From Spirosoma rhododendri (GTDB lineage Bacteria; Bacteroidota; Bacteroidia; Cytophagales; Spirosomataceae), in assembly GCF_012849055.1 (NCBI RefSeq), contig NZ_CP051677.1, forward strand, positions 1,564,501 through 1,628,500: a DNA stretch of 64,000 bases, in the 5' to 3' direction. How positions within the stretch are numbered: position 1 is the stretch's first letter; each line of letters begins with the position of its first letter. The translations under genes and the position numbers were made by a program. The notes beneath the pieces are model-generated. The model did no database searches and was not told where the DNA came from. It was given only the letters and a program-made list of their open reading frames with translations. Below, in pieces: positions 7,905 to 16,258 of this stretch.

Positions 7905-8723
7905 TTAGTCCAGTGTGTCGGGGTCGTCAGCGATGCGGGTGTTGTCGTAAAAGGTGTTTAACTCAGTCATTTCGTCGGCAGACAGGGTAAAGTCAAATAC
8001 GTCGAAGTTGGCCTGAATGCGTTCCCGGTGAACCGACTTGGGAATCGTAACGACGCCCTGCTGCAACGACCACCGGATCAGCACCTGAAACGTACTTTTA
8101 TGATGCCGTTCCGCGATCGCGATCAGCCGGGGATCGCTCTGCTTTTTGCCCCGCGCCAGCGGTGCATAGCCTTCCACCTGAATCCCTTTGTCGCGGCAAT
8201 AAGTCAGGACATCGGGCCGGTAGCAGTAAGGGCTGAACTCAATCTGGTTGACGGCGGGCACTACTACCGCCTGACTGAGTAACTCATCGAGGTGCTTCTG
8301 GTAGTGGTTCGACACCCCAATGGCCCGAATGCGACCGTCGGTATACAGCTGCTCCAAAGCCCGCCATGTGTCGTGTCGGTATTGCTTGACGGGCCAGTGA
8401 ATCAGGTAAAGGTCAACGACGTCTCGTCTGAGTTTAGCTGCGCTTCTGTCGAACGCCCGCAACGTCTGTTCGTAGCCCTGATCGGTGTTCCACACTTTCG
8501 TCGTAATAAACACATCTGTTTCTGACAGGCCACTGGCTTGTATGGCGTCGGCAACTTCGACTTCGTTGCCGTAGATCGATGCCGTATCAATCAATCGGCA
8601 ACCGGCTTCCAGCGCCCATTCGACAGCCTGTTGCACTTCGCTATTGTGGTTTGGCGCGTACACGCCCAGGCCCAGCAGCGGCATCTCTACACCATTGTTG
8701 AGCGTAACAAATTTGTTTTCCAT
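7905..8723 (-). CDS. Aldo/keto reductase
   Basis: A 272-residue NADPH-dependent oxidoreductase with a TIM barrel. The catalytic tetrad is visible: Asp and Tyr in 'LIDTASIYGNE', Lys in 'FITTKVWN', His in 'LYLIHWPV'. 'AIGVSNHYQKHLDELL' and the C-terminal 'VVTIPKSVHRERIQANFDVFDF' (cofactor-binding loop) are family signatures. It most resembles the 2,5-diketogluconate reductase-like AKR5 group. The substrate is unknown. I take the ATG at 8723 (MENKFVTLNNG); an ATG at 8741 would add six residues. It is divergent from the MFS transporter gene. Confidence 0.92.
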   Translation of the reverse strand: MENKFVTLNNGVEMPLLGLGVYAPNHNSEVQQAVEWALEAGCRLIDTASIYGNEVEVADAIQASGLSETDVFITTKVWNTDQGYEQTLRAFDRSAAKLRRDVVDLYLIHWPVKQYRHDTWRALEQLYTDGRIRAIGVSNHYQKHLDELLSQAVVVPAVNQIEFSPYCYRPDVLTYCRDKGIQVEGYAPLARGKKQSDPRLIAIAERHHKSTFQVLIRWSLQQGVVTIPKSVHRERIQANFDVFDFTLSADEMTELNTFYDNTRIADDPDTLD

Positions 8724-8934
8724 ACGATGTTGGTGAGCCATTTTATCCTGATTGTGAAGAATTACACCCGCAAGCTATCAAATAGTCGGTATTCGCCCGG
8801 GCCCTGCGCTCGTTGGGGGCCGTTGCATCGACTTCCGGAGCACCTGAAGAGGATTTAATGTCGTATTAAGCCCACCATCATACTGGTATGTCACCTTTGC
8901 CCGGTAGCTATCGTACACCTGCTTCATCGGCAAA

Positions 8935-10185
8935 ATGAACCATTCACAAACCAGTTCGTCATCAACGTCCAGGCCCATCAGGCCACTTGAATCACTTAAC
9001 TTTTTCATGGCCGATATGCAGGCTGGTATCGGCCCGTTTCTCGGCGTTTTTTTGCTGGCACACGGCTGGAAAAGCGGACTTATCGGCTCCGTAATGACCA
9101 TTGGCGGGGTAGCAGGTATGCTGATGACGGCTCCGGCAGGTGCCCTTATCGACGCCACCACGCGCAAGCGGATGTATGTGGTCATTGCCGCCGTTGCTAC
9201 CACGCTGGCATCGGCTATTATCCTGCTTTCGCAGAACTTCTGGCTTGTCTGTCTGTCGCAGGTAGCCACGGCTGTTGCCGGTTCGGCGATTGGTCCGGCC
9301 GTAGTCGGTATCACGCTTGGCATCGTCAAACAAACTGAGTTTACCCGCCAGAACGGCTACAATCAGGCATATAACCATGCTGGTAACGTCGTCGGGGCGG
9401 CCCTGTCGGGCTACCTCGGTATGCGCTTTGGTATGCCCGCCGTGTTTTATCTAGCGGCTTTGTTCGGGGTACTGGCCATCGTATCAGTATTGCTCATCCC
9501 GGCTAAGGCTATCGATGATAAAGCGGCCCGTGGGTTAAGCGATAAGCAGGATAACAACGCACCGACCAACGCGTTTCAGGTGCTTTTCAAGAATAAATCG
9601 ATGCTGATTCTGGCGGCTGCGCTGGCGTGTTTTCACCTGGGTAACGGGGCCATGCTGCCGCTGTTTGGGCTGGCGGCTGCGACAAAATTGCCCGGCAACC
9701 CCACCATTTTTGTCGCCGTGACGATTATCATTGCCCAGCTAGCTATGATCGTGATGTCGCTGGCTGCGGTTCGAATGACCGAGAGAAGCGGGTACTGGAT
9801 TGTGCTACTTATCTCGTTTATTGCCCTGCCCGTGCGGGGACTGGTGGCTTCCCAGATGATCTCGTATACGGGCCTGTTTCCGGTTCAGATACTCGATGGC
9901 ATTGGCGCGGGGCTGCAAAGCGTCGCTGTTCCCGGACTGGTAGCGCATCTGCTCAACGGCACGGGGCGGGTCAACATCGGGCAGGGTGCCGTCATGACGG
10001 TGCAGGGCATCGGTGCATCGCTCAGCCCGGCCATTGGCGGCTGGCTGGCGCAGTCGATCGGGTACTCATCTACCTTTTTACTGTTGGGTAGCTTCGCGTC
10101 AGTCTCAATTTTGCTGTGGGTTGTTTTCGGGGCTACGCTCAAATCAGAGTGCGCCGTGACGCCGGCCGTTGCGCCCGCGCACTGA
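8935..10185 (+). CDS. MFS transporter
   Basis: A 416-residue inner-membrane protein with about 12 hydrophobic helices in two halves and a hydrophilic central loop near residues 190-215. The motif A-like stretch 'GALIDATTRKRMYVV' follows helix 2, as in major facilitator drug/metabolite exporters. The first gene of a compact plus-strand unit: the next start is 31 bases downstream. The substrate cannot be read from the sequence. Because the unit also carries an ArsB-like permease, a metalloid or organometalloid substrate is possible, but this is inference. Confidence 0.9.
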   Translation: MNHSQTSSSSTSRPIRPLESLNFFMADMQAGIGPFLGVFLLAHGWKSGLIGSVMTIGGVAGMLMTAPAGALIDATTRKRMYVVIAAVATTLASAIILLSQNFWLVCLSQVATAVAGSAIGPAVVGITLGIVKQTEFTRQNGYNQAYNHAGNVVGAALSGYLGMRFGMPAVFYLAALFGVLAIVSVLLIPAKAIDDKAARGLSDKQDNNAPTNAFQVLFKNKSMLILAAALACFHLGNGAMLPLFGLAAATKLPGNPTIFVAVTIIIAQLAMIVMSLAAVRMTERSGYWIVLLISFIALPVRGLVASQMISYTGLFPVQILDGIGAGLQSVAVPGLVAHLLNGTGRVNIGQGAVMTVQGIGASLSPAIGGWLAQSIGYSSTFLLLGSFASVSILLWVVFGATLKSECAVTPAVAPAH

Positions 10186-10216
10186 CCGACCACCTATCCA
10201 CCATTCACCAGTACGT

Positions 10217-11341
10217 ATGCCGAGCACCGACCCGCTTATTTTCGTTCACCTGGGCGATCTGCACATTACCAAAGCCAGCGAACCCAACTACCTCGATTAT
10301 TTGTCTATTGTCGCGCAACTGGCACTGGAATGCGGCCCCGCGCTGGATTTCGTAGTGTTGCCGGGCGACAATGCCGATAACGGCAAGCCGTACCAGTACA
10401 AACTGGTGTCTACGGCCCTGAAAATGCTGGACGTACCCGTACACCTCATTCCCGGCGACCACGACATGGAATCGGGTAATCTGGATGCGTTTTATACGAT
10501 GCCGCTGGCCGAGCCATTGCCCAAATCACGGGTAGTAAAAGGAGTGTGCTGCCTGTTTCTGGACATCAGTGGCACAGGCAGTGGCGGCCCTGATTTTCGG
10601 CTGGGCCTGCGCCAGTACGACTGGTTACGTCAGGAGCTGGCTCAGGCAACCGCCCAAAGCGAACCGATTGTGGTGTTCATGCACACATACCCCGCCGACT
10701 TTACGGATGAGCAGGAAACAACGGTGGTGAATCAGCTGTTCGCTGACCATAACGTGGTGCTGGTCGACATCGGGCACACGCATTACAACGAACTGGCGAA
10801 CGACGGGCACACGATTTTTGCCGCTACCCGCTCGACCGGGCAGATCGAGGAAGGGCCGGTGGGGTATTCAGTCGCGACCGTTCAGGGGGAGACGGTAAGC
10901 TGGCGATTCAAGACCTTACACGACGCATTCCCGTTTGTGCTTATCACCACACCCACCGATTACCGACTGCTGCGAACTGATCATCAGTCTTACTCCACGG
11001 GCGTAATCCGGGTGGAGGCCGTTGTGCTGGGTAGCCGTTCCGTTGATCGGGTCGCCTGTCGGATTAACCAGTACGATTGGCAGATCATGACTCCCACCGA
11101 GAGCGGGCGCGGCTGGCAGGCCGAGGTAGAGGTACCCGCTGGCGAAGTCGCGATGCTAACCGTGGAAGCCGTGGACAGCAGCGGCCGACCCGGTCAACAT
11201 ATAATTCAGCTAAGCCCGGCTGACCAAAATACGCCCGTCCGCCACAAAAACGGGAGTGATGCCGATTCAATCGGTGCCTGGCCGCAGAACGGTATCGTGG
11301 GTACGCAACTAGGGCCTAACCGTAACGGTAAACCATCCTGA
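10217..11341 (+). CDS. Calcineurin-like metallophosphoesterase with C-terminal beta domain
   Basis: A 374-residue protein without signal peptide, so cytoplasmic. The metal-binding motifs of the calcineurin-like family are present in order: 'HLGDLHI' (D-x-H, residues 11-17), 'VLPGDNADNG' (GDxxD-like), 'IPGDHDME' (GD/NHD), 'VFMHTYP' and 'DIGHTHYNE' (GHTH). After about residue 235 there is a beta-rich domain (YRLLRTDHQSYSTGVIRVEA) that looks Ig/FN3-like. The start at 10217 (MPSTDPLIFVHLGD) places the first motif correctly. It is the middle gene of the MFS-phosphoesterase-ArsB unit. The substrate is unknown; the position between two transporters suggests processing of a transported phospho- or arseno-compound. 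Confidence 0.85.
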   Translation: MPSTDPLIFVHLGDLHITKASEPNYLDYLSIVAQLALECGPALDFVVLPGDNADNGKPYQYKLVSTALKMLDVPVHLIPGDHDMESGNLDAFYTMPLAEPLPKSRVVKGVCCLFLDISGTGSGGPDFRLGLRQYDWLRQELAQATAQSEPIVVFMHTYPADFTDEQETTVVNQLFADHNVVLVDIGHTHYNELANDGHTIFAATRSTGQIEEGPVGYSVATVQGETVSWRFKTLHDAFPFVLITTPTDYRLLRTDHQSYSTGVIRVEAVVLGSRSVDRVACRINQYDWQIMTPTESGRGWQAEVEVPAGEVAMLTVEAVDSSGRPGQHIIQLSPADQNTPVRHKNGSDADSIGAWPQNGIVGTQLGPNRNGKPS

Positions 11342-11361
11342 TTTTTTCAACGAATTACTAC

Positions 11362-12624
11362 ATGCCTCACACATACATCTGGATTATCACGTTTTTAGCC
11401 ATCGCGGGCGTCATCATACGGCCGTTCAACATCCCGGAAGCTATCTGGGCCGTAACGGGGGCTGTCCTGCTGCTGGTGCTGGGCCTGATAACCCCCGCCG
11501 AAACGTGGTCGGGTATCGCGAAGGGGGCGGACGTGTACTTATTTCTGACCGGAATGATGCTGCTGGCTGAAACAGCCCGGGAGGAAAAACTCTTCGACTG
11601 GTTAGCCGCGCAGGCAACACAGCGGGCATCTGGCTCGGCAAGTCGGCTGTTCGGGCTGATTTATCTGGTTGGTGTTGTCGTAACCACGTTCCTCTCGAAC
11701 GACGCCACGGCAGTGGTGCTCACCCCAGCGGTGGCTGCGGCCGTGAAAGCCGCGAAGGTCGATAAGCCGTTGCCTTACCTGTTTATCTGCGCGTTCATTG
11801 CCAATGCCGCTTCTTTCGTGCTGCCCATTTCCAACCCGGCCAATCTGGTTATCTACGGTACCCACATGCCGCCGTTGGGTCAGTGGCTGGTTCAGTATAG
11901 TCTGCCATCGATCGTATCGATCGCCGTTACTTACCTGGTACTGCGGTTTACCCAGCGCGACGCACTGCGCGAGTCCATTGAAACCAACATCGCTATTCCT
12001 GCGCTGTCGCCGGGGGGTAAGCTGGCGATGCTGGGTATCGGCGCAACTGCTCTCACCTTGCTGACGGCATCGGCACTGGATGCCGAGTTGGGGCTGCCCA
12101 CCGCAATTACGGGCATACTGACCTCGATTGTGGTGCTGATTCGAGCTAAGAAGAGTCCGTGGGAGGTTGTGAAAGGCGTTTCCTGGGCTGTGCTGCCGCT
12201 GGTGGCTGGCTTGTTTGTGCTGGTTGAAGCGCTCGACAAAACCGGCCTTATCCAATCGCTGACGAGCCTGCTCCAAGAAAGCACAGCTCGGTCGGTGACG
12301 CAGACAACCTGGTTGAGTGGGGTTGGGACAGCGCTGATTTGTAATCTGGTCAATAACCTGCCGGCTGGCCTGATTGCCGGTACCGTTGTTCAGGCAGGGC
12401 AGGTGCCGGAGGTAATCAAAAGTGCGATTCTGGTGGGTATCGACTTGGGCCCCAACTTGTCCGTTACGGGTTCATTGGCCACTATTCTCTGGCTGGTCGC
12501 CCTACGTCGGGAGGGGCAGACGGTCAGCGCTTGGGAGTTTCTCAAGCTCGGTTTTCTGGTCATGACAACCGCGCTGGTCTGCACACTCGGGGTTATCTGG
12601 CTTTATCATACGATGGCTGGCTAA
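11362..12624 (+). CDS. ArsB-like permease, putative arsenite efflux (ion transporter superfamily)
   Basis: A 420-residue polytopic membrane protein with about 11-12 helices. 'TTFLSNDATAVVLTPAV' and 'FIANAASFVLPISNPANLVI' are the two re-entrant-loop motifs of the ArsB/COG1055 family, and the second half has the related 'GTALICNLVNNLPAGLIAGT' and 'GIDLGPNLSVTGSLATILWL'. ArsB proteins export arsenite or antimonite against proton gradient. No arsR, arsC or arsA adjoins it, so the arsenic role is not proven; a related anion permease is the alternative. It starts 20 bases after the phosphoesterase gene and ends the unit. Confidence 0.82.
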   Translation: MPHTYIWIITFLAIAGVIIRPFNIPEAIWAVTGAVLLLVLGLITPAETWSGIAKGADVYLFLTGMMLLAETAREEKLFDWLAAQATQRASGSASRLFGLIYLVGVVVTTFLSNDATAVVLTPAVAAAVKAAKVDKPLPYLFICAFIANAASFVLPISNPANLVIYGTHMPPLGQWLVQYSLPSIVSIAVTYLVLRFTQRDALRESIETNIAIPALSPGGKLAMLGIGATALTLLTASALDAELGLPTAITGILTSIVVLIRAKKSPWEVVKGVSWAVLPLVAGLFVLVEALDKTGLIQSLTSLLQESTARSVTQTTWLSGVGTALICNLVNNLPAGLIAGTVVQAGQVPEVIKSAILVGIDLGPNLSVTGSLATILWLVALRREGQTVSAWEFLKLGFLVMTTALVCTLGVIWLYHTMAG

Positions 12625-12666
12625 ACAGCCAGCTAGTGGCTTTCTGACGAAGGAGATAGTCAAGTC

Positions 12667-12717
12667 ATCAACAAAAATGCGCTGTCGGTTCTGTACCAGC
12701 AGCGCATTTTTGTTGAT
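12667..12717. terminator. Bidirectional terminator
   Basis: An 18-bp perfect stem 12667-12684 / 12700-12717 (core AAAAATGCGCTG / CAGCGCATTTTT) with a 15-base loop. It lies between the convergent ArsB-like gene and the DMT gene and has T-runs in both directions. Confidence 0.85.
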
Positions 12718-12791
12718 AACCACAGCTGGCAGACCTGTTTTCATTGATACGCCAGTCGGTCGGAGAAGTGGGTATTTGCGGTCGTGCGAGC

Positions 12792-13247
12792 CTAGAACTT
12801 GGAGATGAGATACACGCCTATCACCATCAGCACGGCGCCAATTGTTCGTCCGATGCTGAGCGGGTGAATCTCCACGTTGAACCAGCCGTATTTGTCGATG
12901 ACAAGCGACATCAGAATGTTCGCCGTGATGGTTAATCCGGCCAGCGTACCCGCCCCGACCCGGTCGACAAACATCAGCCCTGCCACCACCGCACCAGCAC
13001 CAATCAGTCCGCCAAGTGGTGCCCACCAGGGCATGGTAGCCAGGCTTTCGGTAGTCGGCATGGGCTTGGGCATACACAAAAACAGGCACAATAGAAAAGC
13101 CACGACCGGTAAAAACGAAACGACGCTGGCCAGCCAGGGATTCTGTACGGATTTGAGCAAAGCCCCGTTCATCGGTGGACCCCATGCCTGAAAGGCACCA
13201 GCCAGAATGATGAGGGGATACAGCCAGATTGGACTGATGTTTTGCAT
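12792..13247 (-). CDS. DMT-family transporter, DUF606/YdcZ type
   Basis: A 151-residue membrane protein with five hydrophobic segments: about residues 8-25, 36-58, 73-92, 98-116 and 128-148. The 'GAFQAWGPPMNGALLKSV' start, 'PWWAPLGGLIGAGAVVAGL' and 'AGTLAGLTITANILMSLVIDKYGWF' segments match the DUF606 (YdcZ) branch of the drug/metabolite transporter superfamily, small proteins that act as dimers. The substrate is unknown. The gene is monocistronic and converges on the ArsB-like gene. Confidence 0.82.
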   Translation of the reverse strand: MQNISPIWLYPLIILAGAFQAWGPPMNGALLKSVQNPWLASVVSFLPVVAFLLCLFLCMPKPMPTTESLATMPWWAPLGGLIGAGAVVAGLMFVDRVGAGTLAGLTITANILMSLVIDKYGWFNVEIHPLSIGRTIGAVLMVIGVYLISKF

Positions 13248-13818
13248 AGGTGCAGGGGTTGTAGTTGATGACCTCCAACGGTGAACAGTTGCGCAAATTG
13301 TGGATCGTTACAATACGCTGAGAAGTGGGTTGTAGCTATGCTAACTACTCATCGAGTAAGTAGTGATATATACTTGTAATTAGTCCGATGGTTTACAGGG
13401 AAGAATATCAGAGCATACTGATATTTCATGAATTATTTATCGATAATCTACTGATAATAAGGGTATTAATGGTAAGGGTAGTATTGCTGATATGATAAAT
13501 AGTCCGGCTGAATAACGATTTTATTCGGTTTTTTTAATTCGATGTTAATGGTGATCTACTACGCAAATTCATAGGACACTATTACCATTTTCGAATCACA
13601 AATTCTCCGTTCGTTTTGCGGCTACAGTCTATTCCGTCTCCGCGAATACTAACATACATACACACCGTCTCCCCCATTATAATGGCTTGGGGTAAAGCCG
13701 GTTAATAGGGTTTTAATTAATATTTAATCTTATCGAATCCATTTGTAGTTCCGATCCGTATAGGAAGGCGAACAACTGTGCTGGACAAACCAGCCGCCTA
13801 TACTTAACGCTCGATAAC
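13248..13818. other. 571-base AT-rich intergenic region, divergent promoters
   Basis: No ORF with coding character. The stretch is AT-rich and holds an 8-bp hairpin AATATCAG / CTGATATT (13404-13425) followed by the palindrome TTATCGATAA (13437-13446). It must carry the promoters of the DMT gene (minus) and of the DUF4394 lipoprotein (plus). I do not see a clean TAnnTTTG element. The long leader before 13819 may hold further regulation. Confidence 0.5.
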
Positions 13819-15369
13819 ATGTTTACGAAAAAACAACTACGTTTCTCAGCAGGAATGCTGGCCATCGGCTCATTGCTCTCCCTGAATGCCTGTCAGGATC
13901 GGCAAATGCTTGACCCTCAAGGAGCGTCTACAACGGCTAACGCCCGGCTAGCCGCCAACTTTGATTTCTATGCGCTGACAGACAACAACCGGCTCCTGAA
14001 GATGAACACCGGCAACCCGTCGGTCAGTCAGGAAATGATGACCATCACGGGTGTTCTGAACAACGAGCGGCTCACCGGCATTGATTTCCGGCCTGCTACC
14101 GGTCAGTTGTACGCGATCAGCAATGGTAGCCGCCTGTATACCATCAACCTGCGTACTGGAGCCGCAGTACCCGTCGGTTCGGCGGCACTGACACCCGGCG
14201 TGATGGGTGATGCCGTTGGTTTCGATTTCAACCCAACTGTCGACCGTATTCGGCTGGTATCAAACCGGGGACAAAATTTACGGCTAAACCCTGAAACGGG
14301 CGCGGTCATGATCGTCGATGGTCCTATCAACGGCGTAGCCGGTGCATCAGTATCTGGTGTTGCCTACAGCAATAACCGCTCGGGCGTAACGACAACCACG
14401 CTGTATGACATCGATCCCGTAACGGACAAGCTGTACCGCCAAAATCCGCCGAACGATGGTGGACTGGTCGAAGTCGGCCCGCTTGGCGTTGACGTAGCCG
14501 GACAAAGTAACTTCGACATTGCGCCGGACGGCAGTGCTATCGCCACGATGATCAGCAATGGCGTGCAGGGCTTATATGAAATTAACCTGACAACCGGCCG
14601 GGCCGAACTGCTTGGTAACTTGCCCAGTGCCATGAGTATCGTTGGTATGGCTATCCCGACTGAGCATATCGCTTACGTTGCCGATGGTATGAACATGCTG
14701 CACTACATCAACCTGAATACGGGGGCCACCCACACCGTCAAAGCGATTACAGGTCTGCAAACGGGCGAAACGCTGCGTGGTATCGATATGCGGCCGGTGA
14801 ATGGTCAGTTGTACGCGCTCGGTACAACCAATCGCATCTACACGATCAACATGGCTAGTGGAGCCGCTACGGCCGTTGGTGCGCCCATCTCGACCGGTGT
14901 GATGGGTGATGTTGGTTTTGATTTCAACCCAACCGTCGACCGTATCCGCATCGTGAGCAACGATGGTCAGAATCTGCGCTACAACCCCAACGACAACTCG
15001 GTAATCGTTGACGGTCGTCTGAACCCCGGCAGCCCCAACGTAACGGCTGCTGCCTACACCAATAACTTCCCCGGCGCTACTTCAACGACGCTGTACGACA
15101 TCGACAGCCGTACCGGCAACGCCATGTTGTACCGGCAGATTCCACCAAATAACGGTGGGCTGGAACTGGTAGGTAGTCTGGGACGGCAGATCGAAGGCGG
15201 TAATGGCTTCGACATCGGCGGTACCTCGAACGTGGGCCACGCTGCGCTGCGCGTCGACGGTATCACCCGGCTGTACACGATCAACCTGACGACCGGCGTA
15301 TCGACCGAGCGTACAGCATTGGCCGGCAACCCATCCGTCCGTGGCTTCGCTGTCGGCCTGGGTTTCTAA
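13819..15369 (+). CDS. Lipoprotein with two DUF4394 domains
   Basis: A 516-residue protein with a lipoprotein signal (lipobox LNAC, Cys at about residue 25). Two tandem DUF4394 domains occupy about residues 48-275 and 285-516. Each repeats the same ordered motifs: 'YALTDNNRLLKMN' or 'AYVADGMNMLHYIN', 'GIDFRPATGQLYA' or 'GIDMRPVNGQLYA', 'VGFDFNPTVDRIRLVS' or the same with RIRIVS, and 'TTLYDIDPVTDKLYRQ.PPN.GGL'. This suggests a beta-propeller-like fold at the outer membrane. The function of DUF4394 is unknown. A long AT-rich leader precedes it and a terminator follows, so it is monocistronic. Confidence 0.88.
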   Translation: MFTKKQLRFSAGMLAIGSLLSLNACQDRQMLDPQGASTTANARLAANFDFYALTDNNRLLKMNTGNPSVSQEMMTITGVLNNERLTGIDFRPATGQLYAISNGSRLYTINLRTGAAVPVGSAALTPGVMGDAVGFDFNPTVDRIRLVSNRGQNLRLNPETGAVMIVDGPINGVAGASVSGVAYSNNRSGVTTTTLYDIDPVTDKLYRQNPPNDGGLVEVGPLGVDVAGQSNFDIAPDGSAIATMISNGVQGLYEINLTTGRAELLGNLPSAMSIVGMAIPTEHIAYVADGMNMLHYINLNTGATHTVKAITGLQTGETLRGIDMRPVNGQLYALGTTNRIYTINMASGAATAVGAPISTGVMGDVGFDFNPTVDRIRIVSNDGQNLRYNPNDNSVIVDGRLNPGSPNVTAAAYTNNFPGATSTTLYDIDSRTGNAMLYRQIPPNNGGLELVGSLGRQIEGGNGFDIGGTSNVGHAALRVDGITRLYTINLTTGVSTERTALAGNPSVRGFAVGLGF

Positions 15370-15391
15370 TAAGCTGGATTACTCTTCATCA

Positions 15392-15425
15392 AAACGCCCG
15401 CTCCTCCATTGGAGAGCGGGCGTTT
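15392..15425. terminator. Terminator between convergent genes
   Basis: Stem AAACGCCCGCT (15392-15402) / AGCGGGCGTTT (15415-15425), perfect 11 bp, with an inner CTCC/GGAG helix. It ends the DUF4394 gene and, on the other strand, the PIN gene. Confidence 0.85.
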
Positions 15426-15432
15426 CGTTTGT

Positions 15433-15864
15433 TCAGACGATATACAACTCAAAAAAAGCTTTGGGGCTGATGATCTTTGTTTGGCCGACGCGATTTAAGT
15501 CCAACAAATCCCGATCTCCCGTAATTAGGAAATCAGCGTTGACGAATAGAGATGCCTGTATGACATTGTTATCGTCTGCATCGCGGCAGTCAGTCGGCAT
15601 CTCGTTTGTCGGTAGTACAACCGTATGCCTTTCGCGGATAACGTCTATGATCTGCGATCGGCGTTCTGGCGAATACTTGAACTTAACGTCCAGTTTCCTG
15701 TTGAACAACTCACTTACGATCCATTCTGAGGTGTATAACCCAAAATGAATGACGCAGAAGTCATACACGTCTGCTGCAAAACCGGGGAAGACGAATGTGG
15801 AAATGAGGACGTTTGTGTCAAAAACAACTGACGTAGAGGCAGGTAAACGCAAGGGCGTTTCCAT
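15433..15864 (-). CDS. PIN-domain ribonuclease toxin (VapC-like)
   Basis: A 143-residue PIN-domain protein. Acidic active-site residues are seen at 'VVFDTNVLISTF' (first Asp), 'SELFNRKL' (Glu), 'DCRDADDNNVIQASL' (Asp pair) and 'FLITGDRDLLDL' (Asp). The arrangement fits the 'putative toxin-antitoxin system toxin component, PIN family' group, which cleave RNA in a metal-dependent manner. I prefer the ATG at 15864 (METPLRLPAST); a GTG at 15891 would add nine residues. The antitoxin-like gene lies just upstream on the same strand, the usual VapBC order. Composition is lower in G+C than the flanking genes. Confidence 0.82.
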   Translation of the reverse strand: METPLRLPASTSVVFDTNVLISTFVFPGFAADVYDFCVIHFGLYTSEWIVSELFNRKLDVKFKYSPERRSQIIDVIRERHTVVLPTNEMPTDCRDADDNNVIQASLFVNADFLITGDRDLLDLNRVGQTKIISPKAFFELYIV

Positions 15865-15924
15865 AGAACAAAAAAGTTGATATGACTTCACCAGCCTCTT
15901 TGGTGGAGTCGGTTACAGGCAATA

Positions 15925-16140
15925 TTAGGAAATCTCATTATAAATGTCGTCTTCGGAAAAGAAGCCAGCTGTTTCAGCCGATCCTTTCAACTCACGACGA
16001 ATCTTATTCATCTTCTCGATGTGAAGATAGTTTTTCACAATTCGGCTAATCATCTCCTCTGATGACAGATCAGCGGTAGTTGACGCTTCTTCCAAATCCT
16101 GAAAAACGGTATCCTCAAATTTGACAGCTACAACAGTCAT
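15925..16140 (-). CDS. Antitoxin-like ribbon-helix-helix protein
   Basis: A 71-residue protein. The N-terminal strand 'TVVAVKFEDTVFQDLEEAS' and helices 'SSEEMISRIVKNYLHIEKMNKIRREL' resemble a CopG/RHH DNA-binding domain, followed by a short acidic tail (FFSEDDIYNEIS) suited to cover the toxin's active site. It is 60 bases upstream of the PIN gene in the same direction. The likely role is to neutralise the PIN protein and repress the pair. No named family was recognised with certainty. Confidence 0.68.
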   Translation of the reverse strand: MTVVAVKFEDTVFQDLEEASTTADLSSEEMISRIVKNYLHIEKMNKIRRELKGSAETAGFFSEDDIYNEIS

Positions 16141-16203
16141 AGTAGTTGGCCTCTTTACATTCGTACGAATATCTATTATTCAAACGTAAACTGCAATAAA
16201 ACA

Positions 16204-16234
16204 GTTGTGCCACACCGGGTTGGCATGGCACAAC
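16204..16234 (-). terminator. Probable carB terminator
   Basis: A 9-bp perfect stem GTTGTGCCA (16204-16212) / TGGCACAAC (16226-16234) with a 13-base loop lies 24 bases beyond the carB stop. On the minus strand it is followed by TGTTTTATT. Confidence 0.6.
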
Positions 16235-16258
16235 AAACAAAATAAGCTGATGTGAGTC

